In this document: in pieces, positions 54,139 to 63,772 of the stretch | Layout of the letters: each line of letters begins with the position of its first letter | Position numbering within the stretch: position 1 is the first letter of the stretch | Source: Oceanimonas marisflavi | Lineage (GTDB): Bacteria; Pseudomonadota; Gammaproteobacteria; Enterobacterales; Aeromonadaceae | Reading direction: 5' to 3' | DNA: 64,000 nt | NCBI RefSeq assembly: GCF_003049725.1 | Contig: NZ_QAGM01000015.1 | Coordinates: 1 to 64,000, forward strand | Notes under the pieces: generated by a model | What the model was told of the DNA's origin: nothing | What the model saw: only the letters and a program-made list of their open reading frames with translations | Databases searched by the model: none | Position numbers and translations under genes: made by a program

Positions 54139-55497
54139 GTGATCGCCGCTGAACGCAAGGACGGCCACCTGCTCAAACTGTCGCGCATTCTGCGTGAGGC
54201 CACCGAGCACCGACTCGATCTCTACCTGTTCGTGCCCGGCGAGCTGGGCCTCAACAGTCAGGTGCTGCCGGAAGACAACTTCTATCACAACGCCATACAC
54301 AGCACCCGCACCTACTTCAGCGACCGTCCTCACCTGCCCCTGGTGCACAGCCGGCTGGCGGAGCGGGGCAAGCTCACCCCCGAGCAATACCGGGTCAGCC
54401 TCAGCCTTTACGGCTACCAGTATGTGGTGGGGCTGGAGCAGTCCTGCCACGATCTGCGCAACCGCATGGAAGAGGTCGTCCAGGACGAGGTGGAAGAAGT
54501 GGTGGCCCTGGCCCAGGATATTCTGCGGCGGCTGCGCCGCCGGGTGCCGAGCGACGACACCCTGCGCAAGTACTACACCAATATCGACAATTACGTGTCC
54601 TGGTTCACCGAGCAGCGGCTGCTGTCACTGGTGGCTCACCTGCCCCGCAACGGTGACTACAAGACGGTCAAATCGCTGTTGCTGGAGGTCTGCGCCATTG
54701 AGCGCCAGCACCGCATCGACAACGAATACAACACCGCCCACGCCAGCGATTCGCTGTCGCGCATTTCCAACAAGATGCGGCTGCTGCGCCGGCTGATCGA
54801 ATATCCGGTCACCCTCAAGGAGCGCACCCGGGAGCTGGGCGGTGGCGAGCAGAAGCTGCTCAAGGCGGTGGTCACCGCCGTGGTGATGACCACGGTGTCG
54901 CTGGCCGCCTACGAGGTGCGTGAAACCCTGGGGGGGATTTCCCTGATGGTGATCCTCGCCCTGGCGGTGCTCTACGCCCTGCGCGAGCTGTTCAAGGACG
55001 ATCTGCGCAACACCCTGTGGCGCTGGCTGCGCAAGGGCCGGCCCAAGTGGCGACGGCAATATTTTGATGTACACAGCACCCAACTGGTGGGGCGCCAGCT
55101 GGAATGGTTCGACTACCAGCGTCCGTCCCGGGTGCCCGCCGAGGTGCGCGCCGCCCGCCGGGCCAGCATCAGTCAGCGGGAAGAGGTGGTGATGCACTAC
55201 GGCAGTCACTCCCGCATGCTGCCCACCCGCTTTCTCACCGGGTATGAACAGACCCGGGAAAGCCTGCAACTGGATCTGACCATGCTGGCCCGGCTGATGG
55301 AAAAGGGCTCCCATCATGTGTATCAGCTGAAGGAAAACCAGGTGTCACGCCAGCCGGTAGAAAAACGTTACCTGTTCAATCTGGTCACCCGGGAAGTACA
55401 GGGCCAGAAGCCGCCGGTGCTGCAACGCTGGAAGGTGGTGGTGAGTCGTTCCAAGATCGTGGAGGTGGAGGAAATCCCCCAGAAGAAAAAAGTCTGA
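54139..55497 (+). CDS. Conserved-looking membrane protein of unknown function
   Basis: A 452-residue protein I do not recognise. The N-terminal 230 residues are soluble and helix-rich (EEVVQDEVEEVVALAQDIL, NKMRLLRRLIEYPVTL). Two hydrophobic segments lie at about 242-259 and 265-280, followed by a basic stretch (LFKDDLRNTLWRWLRKGRPKWRRQY) and a soluble C-terminal domain ending EEIPQKKKV. Start is GTG at 54139 with a weak site (GGAAAAG further upstream). The codon pattern resembles its neighbours, so it is a real gene. No operon partner is obvious; the bufferin operon begins 102 bases later. Confidence 0.7.
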   Translation: MIAAERKDGHLLKLSRILREATEHRLDLYLFVPGELGLNSQVLPEDNFYHNAIHSTRTYFSDRPHLPLVHSRLAERGKLTPEQYRVSLSLYGYQYVVGLEQSCHDLRNRMEEVVQDEVEEVVALAQDILRRLRRRVPSDDTLRKYYTNIDNYVSWFTEQRLLSLVAHLPRNGDYKTVKSLLLEVCAIERQHRIDNEYNTAHASDSLSRISNKMRLLRRLIEYPVTLKERTRELGGGEQKLLKAVVTAVVMTTVSLAAYEVRETLGGISLMVILALAVLYALRELFKDDLRNTLWRWLRKGRPKWRRQYFDVHSTQLVGRQLEWFDYQRPSRVPAEVRAARRASISQREEVVMHYGSHSRMLPTRFLTGYEQTRESLQLDLTMLARLMEKGSHHVYQLKENQVSRQPVEKRYLFNLVTREVQGQKPPVLQRWKVVVSRSKIVEVEEIPQKKKV

Positions 55498-55599
55498 AAA
55501 AACTGTAATAACTCTCCCCTTTTGTCAGACCAAGATAATGAAAGACGGCCACTGCCGTGCTTTCCTTAAATCGACGGACTGAACAAAAGGATACCCACC

Positions 55600-55908
55600 A
55601 TGAACAAAGCCAACACTGCCACCGCCCTCGCCTTTGCCCTGGGTACCGCCCTGGCCGCTTCCGGCCCGGCCCTGGCCGACAGCCATGCCGGCGCCAAGGA
55701 CGACATGGAAAAATGCTACGGCGTGGCCCTGGCCGGTAAAAATGACTGCGCCGCCGGCCCCGGCACCACCTGCGCCGGTACCTCAAAAACCGATTATCAG
55801 GGCAACGCCTGGAAACTGGTTCCCGCCGGCACCTGTCTGGAAACCGATTCACCCACCTCGCCCACCGGCAAGGGTCAGCTCGACGCCTTTGAAGAAGTCA
55901 GCGCCTGA
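55600..55908 (+). CDS. bufA1: Bufferin precursor BufA1 (DUF2282)
   Basis: A 102-residue precursor with a signal peptide (1-26, cut after GPALA). The mature part has four cysteines, Cys39, Cys50, Cys58 and Cys79, in the DUF2282 pattern ([27 protein letters not shown]). Bufferins are RiPPs whose core cysteines are modified to heterocycles that bind copper and protect against copper stress. AAAGGA-type site before ATG 55600. BufB and BufC follow immediately. Confidence 0.88.
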   Translation: MNKANTATALAFALGTALAASGPALADSHAGAKDDMEKCYGVALAGKNDCAAGPGTTCAGTSKTDYQGNAWKLVPAGTCLETDSPTSPTGKGQLDAFEEVSA

Positions 55909-55923
55909 GCCTGAGGAGGCACC

Positions 55924-56811
55924 ATGGACCATCACTCTTATCGTGCCGGCACCGGTGCCTCCTGCCTGCCGGCCTCGGCCGGGCTGGGGCTCAAGCTGCA
56001 GCACGCCGAAGACATTCTCGCCACACGCCCGGCCCTGGGCTTTGTGGAGATTCACGCGGAAAACTTTATGGTGGATGGTGGCCCCCGCCATTACTACCTG
56101 AGCCGACTTCGAGAGCATTACGCCCTGTCGGTGCACGGCGTGGGCCTGTCGCTGGGGGGCATGGATCCCCTCAACGAAGAGCACCTGGCCCGGCTGGCCC
56201 GACTGGTGCAGCGCTACCAGCCCGAGGCGGTGTCGGAGCACCTGGCCTGGGCCGGCCACGGCGGGCGCTTTCTCAATGACCTGCTGCCTCTGCCCTATAC
56301 TCCCGCCAGCCTGCAGCGGCTGTGCGATCATATCGACCGGGTGCAGCAGGTGCTGGGTCGCCCCATTTTGCTGGAAAACCCCGCCACCTATGTGCGCTTT
56401 GCCGAGTCCTCTCTGGACGAGGCCGACTTTATTTATGAGGCCGTGCGCCGCAGCGGCTGCGGCCTGTTGCTGGATGTAAACAACGTTTATGTATCGGCGG
56501 TCAACCACCGGCTGGACGCTCAAAGTTACATTGCCACCCTGCCCCTGGATCGGGTAGGTGAGGTGCATCTGGCGGGCTTTGATGAACAGCAGGACGACAG
56601 CGGTGCGCCCCTGTTAATCGACCATCACGGCAGCCCGGTGGCCGAGCCGGTATGGGCACTGTATCAATGGCTGCTGGAGCGCACCGGCCCCCTGCCCACC
56701 CTGCTGGAGCGGGACAATAATGTGCCCGCCCTGAACGAGCTGCTGGCGGAAACCGGCCATATACACCGGCTGTTGGCGGAAGCCGGACAGAAGGAGCGCC
56801 GCCATGCATAA
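55924..56811 (+). CDS. bufB: BufB, DUF692 / MbnB-like iron enzyme
   Basis: A 295-residue DUF692 (TIM-barrel) multinuclear iron enzyme. LPASAGLGLKLQHAEDIL, FVEIHAENFM, LSVHGVGLSLGG, LLLDVNNVYVSA and EVHLAGFD carry the His/Asp/Glu metal ligands of the MbnB family. It modifies cysteines of the precursor with BufC as partner. GAGGAGG lies before ATG 55924. The end overlaps bufC by eight bases. Confidence 0.9.
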   Translation: MDHHSYRAGTGASCLPASAGLGLKLQHAEDILATRPALGFVEIHAENFMVDGGPRHYYLSRLREHYALSVHGVGLSLGGMDPLNEEHLARLARLVQRYQPEAVSEHLAWAGHGGRFLNDLLPLPYTPASLQRLCDHIDRVQQVLGRPILLENPATYVRFAESSLDEADFIYEAVRRSGCGLLLDVNNVYVSAVNHRLDAQSYIATLPLDRVGEVHLAGFDEQQDDSGAPLLIDHHGSPVAEPVWALYQWLLERTGPLPTLLERDNNVPALNELLAETGHIHRLLAEAGQKERRHA

Positions 56812-57565
56812 TGACTTTGCTACTGCCCTGCTCAACGCGGATCTGCCGGTACCCGCCGCCATTGCGGGCCACCCCGGTCGCCGGGCCCGCTTCAATGTGT
56901 ACCGCAACAATGTGCGGGTATCGCTGACCGAGGCCCTGGCGGCCCGGTTTCCGGTATGCCGGCAGCTGGTGGGGGAAGACTTCTTCAACGCCATGGCCGG
57001 TGTGTATATCGAACGGTCGCCACCGGTGTCACCGCTGCTGACCGACTATGGCGACACCCTGCCCGGCTTTATTGAGGGCTTCCCCCCCGCCAACCGCCTG
57101 CCCTGTCTGGCCGACATGGCCCGGCTCGAGTTGCTGGTGCAGCAGGTACTGCATGCCGCCGACACCGATCCACTGCCGCCTGACCAGCTGCAGGCACTGC
57201 TGGCCGACCCTGAACGGCTGGCCCGCCAGGGTCTGCGACTGACGCCCGCCTGCGCCCTGCTGCGCTCGAATTTTGCGGTAGGCTCACTGTGGCTGGCTCA
57301 TCATGGCGAAGGCCAGCTGAAAGACATACGCACCGCCACGCCGGAAAACCTGCTGCTGCTGCGTACTGGCCTGTCGGTCAGGCTGCAGCGCCTGTCCCCC
57401 GCCGAGGCCACCTTTATGGCCTGCCTGCTGGCCGGCGCGTCGCTCGGCGCCGCCCTGGAGCACAGCCTGCAACAGCAGGCAGACTTCAGCCCCGCCACCG
57501 TGCTGCAACGTCTGCTGGAATGGCGGGCGATAACCGGACTTGTGACGCAAGGAGAGGCACCATGA
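56804..57565 (+). CDS. bufC: BufC, DUF2063 partner protein
   Basis: A 253-residue protein of the DUF2063 family: RARFNVYRNNVRVSLTEALAARFPVCRQLVGEDFFNAMA is its signature. It acts as the precursor-recognition partner of the DUF692 enzyme. The start overlaps bufB by eight bases and the stop overlaps the DoxX gene (ATGA), so translation is coupled through the operon. Confidence 0.9.
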   Translation: MHNDFATALLNADLPVPAAIAGHPGRRARFNVYRNNVRVSLTEALAARFPVCRQLVGEDFFNAMAGVYIERSPPVSPLLTDYGDTLPGFIEGFPPANRLPCLADMARLELLVQQVLHAADTDPLPPDQLQALLADPERLARQGLRLTPACALLRSNFAVGSLWLAHHGEGQLKDIRTATPENLLLLRTGLSVRLQRLSPAEATFMACLLAGASLGAALEHSLQQQADFSPATVLQRLLEWRAITGLVTQGEAP

Positions 57566-58044
57566 CCCTGACTCAACAATGCTGCCGGCTGCGGGCCTTA
57601 CTCAACCGGCTGCCCCATTCCCTGATCGCCCTGCTGGGCCGGTTTTCCATCGCCGCCGTATTCTGGCGCTCGGGCCAGACCAAGGTGGACAACTTCAGCC
57701 TGGATATCGTCAGTGGCGAGTTCAGCCTGGGCTGGCCCAGCCTGAACCCGTCGGCGGTGTTTTTGTTCCGGGAAGAATACCGGCTGCCGCTGATCTCCCC
57801 CGAGCTGGGCGCCCTGCTGGCGGCCACCGCCGAGCATGTGTTTCCGCTGCTGCTGTTGCTGGGGCTGGCCACCCGGCTGTCGGCGCTGGCGTTGCTGGGC
57901 ATGACCGGGGTGATTCAAGTGCTGGTCTACCCCGGCGCCTGGCCGTTGCACGGCATCTGGGCGACCGTATTGCTGCTGCTGATCGCCCGCGGCCCCGGCC
58001 TGGTGTCACTGGATCATTGGCTAACGAGAAAACGTTGTGATTAA
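57562..58044 (+). CDS. DoxX-family membrane protein of the bufferin operon
   Basis: A 160-residue protein with four hydrophobic segments and a DoxX signature (RFSIAAVFWRSGQTKVDNF, EHVFPLLLLLGLATRLSALALLGMT). DoxX proteins are regular members of bufABC operons. ATG at 57562 follows GGAGAGG. The role in copper handling is unknown, possibly redox or membrane related. Confidence 0.88.
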   Translation: MTLTQQCCRLRALLNRLPHSLIALLGRFSIAAVFWRSGQTKVDNFSLDIVSGEFSLGWPSLNPSAVFLFREEYRLPLISPELGALLAATAEHVFPLLLLLGLATRLSALALLGMTGVIQVLVYPGAWPLHGIWATVLLLLIARGPGLVSLDHWLTRKRCD

Positions 58045-58084
58045 CTTGCAGTCAACCCCACAGACGCAAAAGACAAGGACTGTC

Positions 58085-58672
58085 ATGGCTGCACCTTCGG
58101 AATTCACGCCCGAGCTGAACGAACAACTGCGGCTGCAGATGCTGAAATTCGCCACCCTGCAGCTGCGGGATCCCCACCTGGCGGAAGACGCGGTGCAGGA
58201 GGCCATGCTCGGTGCCTTTCGCTACGCCGACTCCTTTAACGGCCATTCCGCCTACAAGACCTGGGTGTTTGCCATTCTCAAGCACAAGATTGCCGATCAG
58301 ATCCGCAAGCGCCAGCGCCTGACCACGGTGAGCGAGCTGACCAGCGAGGCCGATCAGCAGTTTGAAGACGCCCTGTTCAACCAGAATGGCCGCTGGCACA
58401 AGGAAGAGCGGCCGGTACGCTGGAGCTCCCCCGACGACAGCCTGGAAGACCAGCGTTTCTGGGAAATTTTCGAGGCCTGCCTGAACGGTCTGCCGCCCCG
58501 CCAGGCCAGAGTGTTCATGATGCGGGAATTCGTGGGGCTGGAAAGCCCGGAGATCTGCGCCGAGCTGACGCTCACCGTCAGCAATCTCAACGTACTGCTG
58601 TACCGGGCCCGGCTGCGGCTGCGCGAGTGCCTGGAAAACCGCTGGCAACAACAAGGAGACTGCCCATGCTGA
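58085..58672 (+). CDS. ECF sigma factor of the bufferin operon
   Basis: A 195-residue ECF sigma factor: region 2 (LRDPHLAEDAVQEAMLGAF, YKTWVFAILKHKIADQIRKR, about residues 23-80) and region 4 (GLPPRQARVFMMREFVGLESPEICAEL, NLNVLLYRARLRLRECL). The start MAAPSEFTPELNEQ at 58085 has AAGGA upstream. It overlaps the anti-sigma gene by seven bases. It probably drives the bufA promoter in response to copper. Confidence 0.9.
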   Translation: MAAPSEFTPELNEQLRLQMLKFATLQLRDPHLAEDAVQEAMLGAFRYADSFNGHSAYKTWVFAILKHKIADQIRKRQRLTTVSELTSEADQQFEDALFNQNGRWHKEERPVRWSSPDDSLEDQRFWEIFEACLNGLPPRQARVFMMREFVGLESPEICAELTLTVSNLNVLLYRARLRLRECLENRWQQQGDCPC

Positions 58673-58872
58673 ACTGTCACCAGGCCACACAACTGATGTC
58701 GGAAAGTCAGGAGCGGCCCCTGACCACGGGCGAAAAACTGTCACTGAAAGTGCACACCCTGATGTGCGGCGCCTGCCACAACTTTCAGCAGCAGCTGCCG
58801 GTGCTGCGCCGGCTCTGCCGTGCCTATACCGAGCGTAAGGAACCGGACGATCCGAAACAGCCCGGCGCATAA
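58666..58872 (+). CDS. Short soluble zinc-binding anti-sigma factor
   Basis: A 68-residue protein with the zinc anti-sigma motif HX3CX2C (His30, Cys34, Cys37) and no membrane segment. Zinc or copper reacting with the cysteines could free the sigma factor. It begins inside the sigma gene stop and is the last gene of the unit. Too short for the ChrR-type effector domain. Confidence 0.82.
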   Translation: MLNCHQATQLMSESQERPLTTGEKLSLKVHTLMCGACHNFQQQLPVLRRLCRAYTERKEPDDPKQPGA

Positions 58873-58906
58873 CCGAACGGCAATACGCTATCACTTTTCC
58901 CTTCTT

Positions 58907-58926
58907 GCCCCACCCATGGGGCCTTT
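58907..58926 (+). terminator. Terminator of the bufferin operon
   Basis: GCCCC / GGGGC stem with a 6-base loop followed by CTTTTCC, 34 bases after the anti-sigma stop. Short but plausible. Confidence 0.55.
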
Positions 58927-58970
58927 TCCGGCGACTATTTCTTTCTTATTTGAACTTGAACACTTAAGTC

Positions 58971-59002
58971 CCGGCGCCCAAGTGTCATACAATGGGCGCC
59001 GG
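58971..59002. repeat. Perfect 10-bp inverted repeat upstream of icd
   Basis: CCGGCGCCCA (58971-58980) and TGGGCGCCGG (58993-59002) surround a 12-base loop, 104 bases before the icd start. It could be a leader hairpin or an operator; it lacks a T run. Confidence 0.5.
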
Positions 59003-59105
59003 AAATTCCGCGCAGCGGGCTCAAGTCGAGCGCCAGTCCCGAATATCCTTCGGTACCAGGCGCACCCGCTGTTCCCCCAACATCAACCTGGGAAATAGGG
59101 AAATA

Positions 59106-61337
59106 ATGACCACCAAACAATCGACCATCGTCTATACCCTCACCGACGAAGCCCCCGCACTGGCCACCTACTCTCTGCTGCCCATTATCCGCACCTTTAC
59201 CGACGCCGCCGGCATTGATGTCACCCTGAGCGACATCTCCCTGGCCGGCCGCGTGCTGGCGGCCTTTCCCGAGCGTCTGACCGAGGAGCAGCGTGTGGCC
59301 GATGGCCTGGCCGAGCTGGGTGAGCTGACCCAGGATCCGCACGCCAACATCATCAAGCTGCCCAACATCAGCGCCTCCGTGCCCCAGCTGCGTGCCTGCA
59401 TCAAGGAGCTGCAGTCTCAGGGTTATGACGTGCCCGATTTTCCGGAAAATCCCAAGACCGACGAAGACAAGGCCATTCGCGACGCCTACACCAAGGTGCT
59501 GGGCAGCGCCGTCAACCCGGTGCTGCGCCAGGGCAACTCCGACCGCCGTGCTCCCGCCGCAGTCAAGGCCTTTGCCCGCAAATATCCCCACTCCATGGGT
59601 GCCTGGAGCAAGGCGTCACGCTCTCACGCCGACTACATGAACGGCGGCGACTTCTTCTCCAGCGAGCAGTCCGTCACCATGGACAAGGCCCAGACCGTGC
59701 GCATCGAATTTATCGGCCAGGACGGCAAGCCCCAGCTGAAAAAGGAACTGCCGCTGCAGGAAGGCGAAGTGCTCGACAGCATGTTCATGAGCGCCAAAGC
59801 CCTGGAAAGCTTTTTTGAGCAGACCCTGCAGGAGTGCAAGGAAGCCGGCGTGATGTGGTCCCTGCACGTCAAGGCCACCATGATGAAGGTGTCTCACCCC
59901 ATCGTGTTCGGCCACGCGGTCAAGGTGTTCTACAAGGAAGTGTTCGACAAGTACGGCAAGCTGTTTGACGAGCTGGGTGTGAACCCCAACAACGGCATGA
60001 GCAGCGTGTACGACAAGATCAAGAGCCTGCCCCAGTCCACTCAGGAAGAAATCGAGGAAGCCATTCACGACTGCTATGAGCACCGTCCGGAGCTGGCCAT
60101 GGTGGACTCCGTGAAAGGCATCACCAACCTGCACGTACCGAGCGACGTGATCGTGGATGCCTCCATGCCCGCCATGATCCGCAACTCCGGTCAGATGTGG
60201 GGCCGCGACGGCAAGCTGAAGGACACCAAGGCAGTCATGCCCGAGTCCACCTATGCCCGTATCTATCAGGAAGTGATCAACTTCTGCAAAACCAACGGTG
60301 CCTTTGATCCGCGTACCATGGGCTCGGTGTCCAACGTGGGCCTGATGGCGATGAAGGCCGAGGAATACGGCTCTCACGACAAGACCTTTGAGCTGACCGA
60401 AAACGGCACCATGCGGGTGGTAAACGAGGCCGGCGAGGTGCTGATGCAGCACGACGTGGAAAAGGGCGACATCTGGCGTGCCTGCCAGACCAAGGACGCG
60501 GCCATTCGCGACTGGGTCAAGCTGGCCGTTAACCGCGCCCGCAACTCCGATACCCCGGCGGTATTCTGGCTGGACGACGAGCGCGCCCACGACAACGAGC
60601 TGCGCAAGAAGGTGGAGCACTACCTTCAGGAGCACGATCTGAACGGTCTGTCCATTCACATCATGTCCTACAACGAGGCCATTCGTTTCTCCATGGAGCG
60701 CATGAAGCGCGGCAAGGACACCATTTCCGTGACCGGCAACGTGCTGCGTGACTACCTCACCGATCTGTTCCCCATCATGGAACTGGGTACCTCCGCCAAG
60801 ATGCTGTCCATCGTGCCCATGCTGGCCGGCGGCGGCATGTACGAAACCGGTGCCGGCGGCTCCGCGCCCAAGCACGTGCAGCAGCTGATGGAAGAAAACC
60901 ACCTGCGCTGGGACTCCCTGGGTGAATTCCTGGCCCTGGCGGTGTCGCTGGAAGAGCTGGGCATCAAGGAAGGCAACGCCCGCGCCAAGATCCTGGCCAA
61001 GTGCCTGGACAAGGCCACCGAGCAGCTGCTGGACAACGGCAAGTCTCCTTCACGCCGTGCCGGTGAGCTGGACAACCGGGGCAGCCACTTCTATCTGGCC
61101 ATGTACTGGGCCAAGGAACTGGCCGCCCAGACCGAAGACGCCGAACTGGCCGCCCACTTCGCGCCGCTGGCCAAGGCCCTGGCCGATAACGAAGAGAAAA
61201 TCGTGAACGAGCTGAACGAAGTGCAGGGCAAGTCTGCCGGCGTTCAGGGCTATTACCACGCCGATCCGGCCGCCCTGGAGCAGGTGATGCGCCCCAGCAC
61301 CACCCTGAACCAGACCCTGGAGCAGGCCAAAGGCTGA
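59106..61337 (+). CDS. icd: NADP-dependent isocitrate dehydrogenase, monomeric
   Basis: A 743-residue monomeric IDH (about 80 kDa): [20 protein letters not shown] at the N-terminus, [21 protein letters not shown], the NADP-region [13 protein letters not shown] and [23 protein letters not shown]. It oxidises isocitrate to 2-oxoglutarate with NADP+. The start [11 protein letters not shown] at 59106 fits the family; the frame from 58992 adds 38 residues. Single-gene unit ended by a strong terminator. Confidence 0.96.
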   Translation: MTTKQSTIVYTLTDEAPALATYSLLPIIRTFTDAAGIDVTLSDISLAGRVLAAFPERLTEEQRVADGLAELGELTQDPHANIIKLPNISASVPQLRACIKELQSQGYDVPDFPENPKTDEDKAIRDAYTKVLGSAVNPVLRQGNSDRRAPAAVKAFARKYPHSMGAWSKASRSHADYMNGGDFFSSEQSVTMDKAQTVRIEFIGQDGKPQLKKELPLQEGEVLDSMFMSAKALESFFEQTLQECKEAGVMWSLHVKATMMKVSHPIVFGHAVKVFYKEVFDKYGKLFDELGVNPNNGMSSVYDKIKSLPQSTQEEIEEAIHDCYEHRPELAMVDSVKGITNLHVPSDVIVDASMPAMIRNSGQMWGRDGKLKDTKAVMPESTYARIYQEVINFCKTNGAFDPRTMGSVSNVGLMAMKAEEYGSHDKTFELTENGTMRVVNEAGEVLMQHDVEKGDIWRACQTKDAAIRDWVKLAVNRARNSDTPAVFWLDDERAHDNELRKKVEHYLQEHDLNGLSIHIMSYNEAIRFSMERMKRGKDTISVTGNVLRDYLTDLFPIMELGTSAKMLSIVPMLAGGGMYETGAGGSAPKHVQQLMEENHLRWDSLGEFLALAVSLEELGIKEGNARAKILAKCLDKATEQLLDNGKSPSRRAGELDNRGSHFYLAMYWAKELAAQTEDAELAAHFAPLAKALADNEEKIVNELNEVQGKSAGVQGYYHADPAALEQVMRPSTTLNQTLEQAKG

Positions 61338-61357
61338 GCGCCTTTATAACCCGTCAT

Positions 61358-61385
61358 AAAAACCCGGCGACCGCCGGGTTTTTTT
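61358..61385 (+). terminator. Rho-independent terminator of icd
   Basis: AAAACCCGGCG / CGCCGGGTTTTTTT-type stem with a 4-base loop and seven T residues, 20 bases past the stop. Confidence 0.9.
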
Positions 61386-61562
61386 ATGCTTATCTCACGC
61401 GCCCAATCTGGGCGTCCACCGCCATTTCGCCCTTTACCCCCATGCTAAACTCAGGCCGTCTGATACGCTTCAGATGCAAAAGGAACCGTCGCCAATATGG
61501 CTCAATCTGCACGGCCAGGGAGTGGCGTTAAGCAACTTTCCCATTTTTGGAGCATAGCCTTC

Positions 61563-62315
61563 ATGTACAGATTCATTGTGTGTTCTCTCGCCACCCTGCC
61601 GTTGCTGGCCCCTCCGGCCATGGCCCAATCCCTGAGCGGCAGCCTGGGTATTTCCGTGACCCAGGCCCCCGACTATCTGGGCAGTGACGATTACGAGGCG
61701 AGAGTGCTGCCGGACGCCAACCTCAAATACGGCGACCGGTTTTACTTCAACTGGCGGGACGGTTTGGGCTGGAACCTGTATCAGCAGCAGGATGTCACTC
61801 TGTCACCCTTTATCGGTTACATTCCGGGGCGGGACAACGACGGCGACCTGCACCGCTTTGAGAAAGTGGATGGCGGTCTGACCGGCGGCCTCCGCCTGAG
61901 CTACCGGCCCGGCCCCTGGAACCTGAGCCTGCAGGCCCAGGCCCCCCTTACCGGTGATGTGGACGGCTACCAGCTGACCCTGCGCGCCGGCTGGCGCGGA
62001 CAAATTGCTCCCGACTGGTCCGCCGGCTTTGGCCCCAGCCTGACCTACAGCAGCAAGGAGTGGACGCAAAGCCTGTTCCGGGTGTCGGCCCGGGATGCCG
62101 CCCGCAGTGGTTTCAGCCGCTATGAACCCACCGATGGTTACTGGCGTCTGGGCCTGAGCGGCAACATCAATTACCGCTTTGCTTCACGCTGGTCGGTGAC
62201 CGGCGTGGCCGGCATCACTCAACTCACCGGCGATGCCGAAGACAGCCCCATCGTCAGGCAGGCCGGTGACGCCACTCAGAGACTGGCCGGCCTGGTGCTG
62301 AGCTACCATTTCTGA
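61563..62315 (+). CDS. MipA/OmpV-family outer-membrane protein
   Basis: A 250-residue outer-membrane protein with a signal peptide (1-21, cut after PAMA) and an alternating-residue beta-barrel pattern: PDYLGSDDYEARVLPDANLKYGDRFYFN, RVSARDAARSGFSRYEPTDGYWRLG, and a terminal Phe (LAGLVLSYHF). The family includes MipA, a scaffold for murein hydrolysis, and OmpV. The start MYRFIVCSLATL at 61563 has GGAG upstream; the longer frame from 61497 is not supported. Confidence 0.87.
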   Translation: MYRFIVCSLATLPLLAPPAMAQSLSGSLGISVTQAPDYLGSDDYEARVLPDANLKYGDRFYFNWRDGLGWNLYQQQDVTLSPFIGYIPGRDNDGDLHRFEKVDGGLTGGLRLSYRPGPWNLSLQAQAPLTGDVDGYQLTLRAGWRGQIAPDWSAGFGPSLTYSSKEWTQSLFRVSARDAARSGFSRYEPTDGYWRLGLSGNINYRFASRWSVTGVAGITQLTGDAEDSPIVRQAGDATQRLAGLVLSYHF

Positions 62316-62679
62316 GCCTGATGCAACGCGGCTTATAAACAAAAACAGGCAACCCGGTTTGCCTGTTTTGCGTTTTGTCGTCTACGCTGACGTTTCAGCC
62401 TGAGCAGTCAGTTTATTTATCATTGTAATATTTTGACCACTATCCATAAGAGTACAACCAAGCTCCTCTCCTCAATCACACAAATCACTCCAAAATTCGC
62501 AAATTTCTCATAAAACTTTGAACATAACCCTACAAATCACAGCACAAAGCCAAAATTGACTTGCTCGCCATCTCACCAAAATGTATTTATACGAGCCCCT
62601 TTTCTTGCGTCTTATAGCTTATTTTGCCAGTCTATAACCGAAATTAAGGTTAGAGCACGAAACCAAAATGGAGCACCAA
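62316..62679. other. Intergenic region before the TRAP operon
   Basis: A 364-base gap that after the terminator turns AT-rich, in contrast to the surrounding coding DNA. No convincing gene is seen. It should contain the dctP promoter; several A/T-rich hexamers occur but none forms a clear -35/-10 pair. Confidence 0.5.
62342..62369. terminator. Terminator after the MipA/OmpV gene
   Basis: AAAACAGGCAA / TTGCCTGTTTT, an 11-bp stem with a 6-base loop and A/T tails on both sides. Confidence 0.85.
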
Positions 62680-63708
62680 ATGGATATGCAAAAGGGATTC
62701 AAGTTCAAGCTCAAAAAACTGGCCGGCGTGTCGGCCCTGGCTCTGTTCGCCTGCGGCGCCGCTCAGGCCGATACCTGGCGTTATGCCCACGAGGAGTACG
62801 AAGGCGACGTGCAGGACGTGTTCGCCCACAAGTTCAAGGAATACATCGAGGAAAACTCGAATCACCAGCTGCAGATCTACCGCTTTGGTGAGCTGGGTGA
62901 GTCGGACGACATTATGGAGCAGACCCAGACGGGCATTCTGAACTTTGTGAATCAGTCACCCGGCTTTACCGGCGCCCTGATCCCGGAAGCACAGATTTTC
63001 TTTATTCCCTACCTGATGCCCACCGACATGGAAGACGTGGTGAGCTTCTTCCGTGAAAGTGAAGCCATTAACGAGAAGTTCCCCAAACTTTACGCGGAAA
63101 AAGGCCTGGAGCTGCTGCAGATGTACCCGGAAGGGGAGTTCGTGGTGACCCTGGACGAGCCCATCACCACCCCCGAACAGCTCAAGAACAAAAAGGTGCG
63201 GGTAATGACCAACCCGCTGCTGTCGGAAACCTACTCCGCCTTTGGCGCCACCCCCACGCCCCTGCCCTGGGGTGAGGTGTACGGCGCGCTGCAGACCAAC
63301 ATGATCCAGGGGCAGGAAAACCCCATCTTCTGGATCGAGTCCGGCGGCCTGTATGAAGTGTCTCCCAACCTGATCTTTACCGGTCATGGCTGGTTTACCA
63401 CCGCCATGATGGCCAACCAGGACTTCTACAACGGCCTGTCGGACGAAGACAAACAGCTGGTGCAAAAGGCCTCGGACTACGCCTTTGAAGAGATCCTTGA
63501 ACATATCGACGGCCTGGCCGAGCGCTCGCTGGAGAAGATCACCAGCAACAGCGATGAGGTCACCGTGACCCGCCTGAACGAAGAGCAAATCGCCGCCTTC
63601 CGCGAACGCGCGCCCCAGGTGGAAGCCAAGTTCATTGAAATGACCGGTGATCGCGGCAAGGAGCTGCTCAACACCTTTAAAGAAGATCTCGAAAAAGTCA
63701 CCAACTAA
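62680..63708 (+). CDS. TRAP transporter solute-binding protein (DctP family)
   Basis: A 342-residue periplasmic binding protein with a signal peptide (about 1-27, cut after CGAAQA). The fold-typical KKVRVMTNPLLSETYSAFGATPTPLPWGEVYGALQTNMIQGQENP segment includes the Arg that binds a ligand carboxylate. The start at 62680 has GGAG six bases upstream; ATG 62668 is an alternative. Followed by a hairpin and the small permease gene. Ligand unknown, probably a carboxylate such as a C4-acid or compatible solute. Confidence 0.9.
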   Translation: MDMQKGFKFKLKKLAGVSALALFACGAAQADTWRYAHEEYEGDVQDVFAHKFKEYIEENSNHQLQIYRFGELGESDDIMEQTQTGILNFVNQSPGFTGALIPEAQIFFIPYLMPTDMEDVVSFFRESEAINEKFPKLYAEKGLELLQMYPEGEFVVTLDEPITTPEQLKNKKVRVMTNPLLSETYSAFGATPTPLPWGEVYGALQTNMIQGQENPIFWIESGGLYEVSPNLIFTGHGWFTTAMMANQDFYNGLSDEDKQLVQKASDYAFEEILEHIDGLAERSLEKITSNSDEVTVTRLNEEQIAAFRERAPQVEAKFIEMTGDRGKELLNTFKEDLEKVTN

Positions 63709-63716
63709 CCGATAAC

Positions 63717-63738
63717 GGGGCGCATGACGCCCCTTTTT
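63717..63738 (+). terminator. Intrinsic terminator/attenuator between the TRAP binding-protein and permease genes
   Basis: GGGGCG / CGCCCC stem, 5-base loop, then TTTTT. Lying inside the operon, it would let the binding protein be made in excess over the permease. Confidence 0.75.
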
Positions 63739-63772
63739 CCTTTCGGCCTGTATTCCGGCCAGGGAGCACGGC

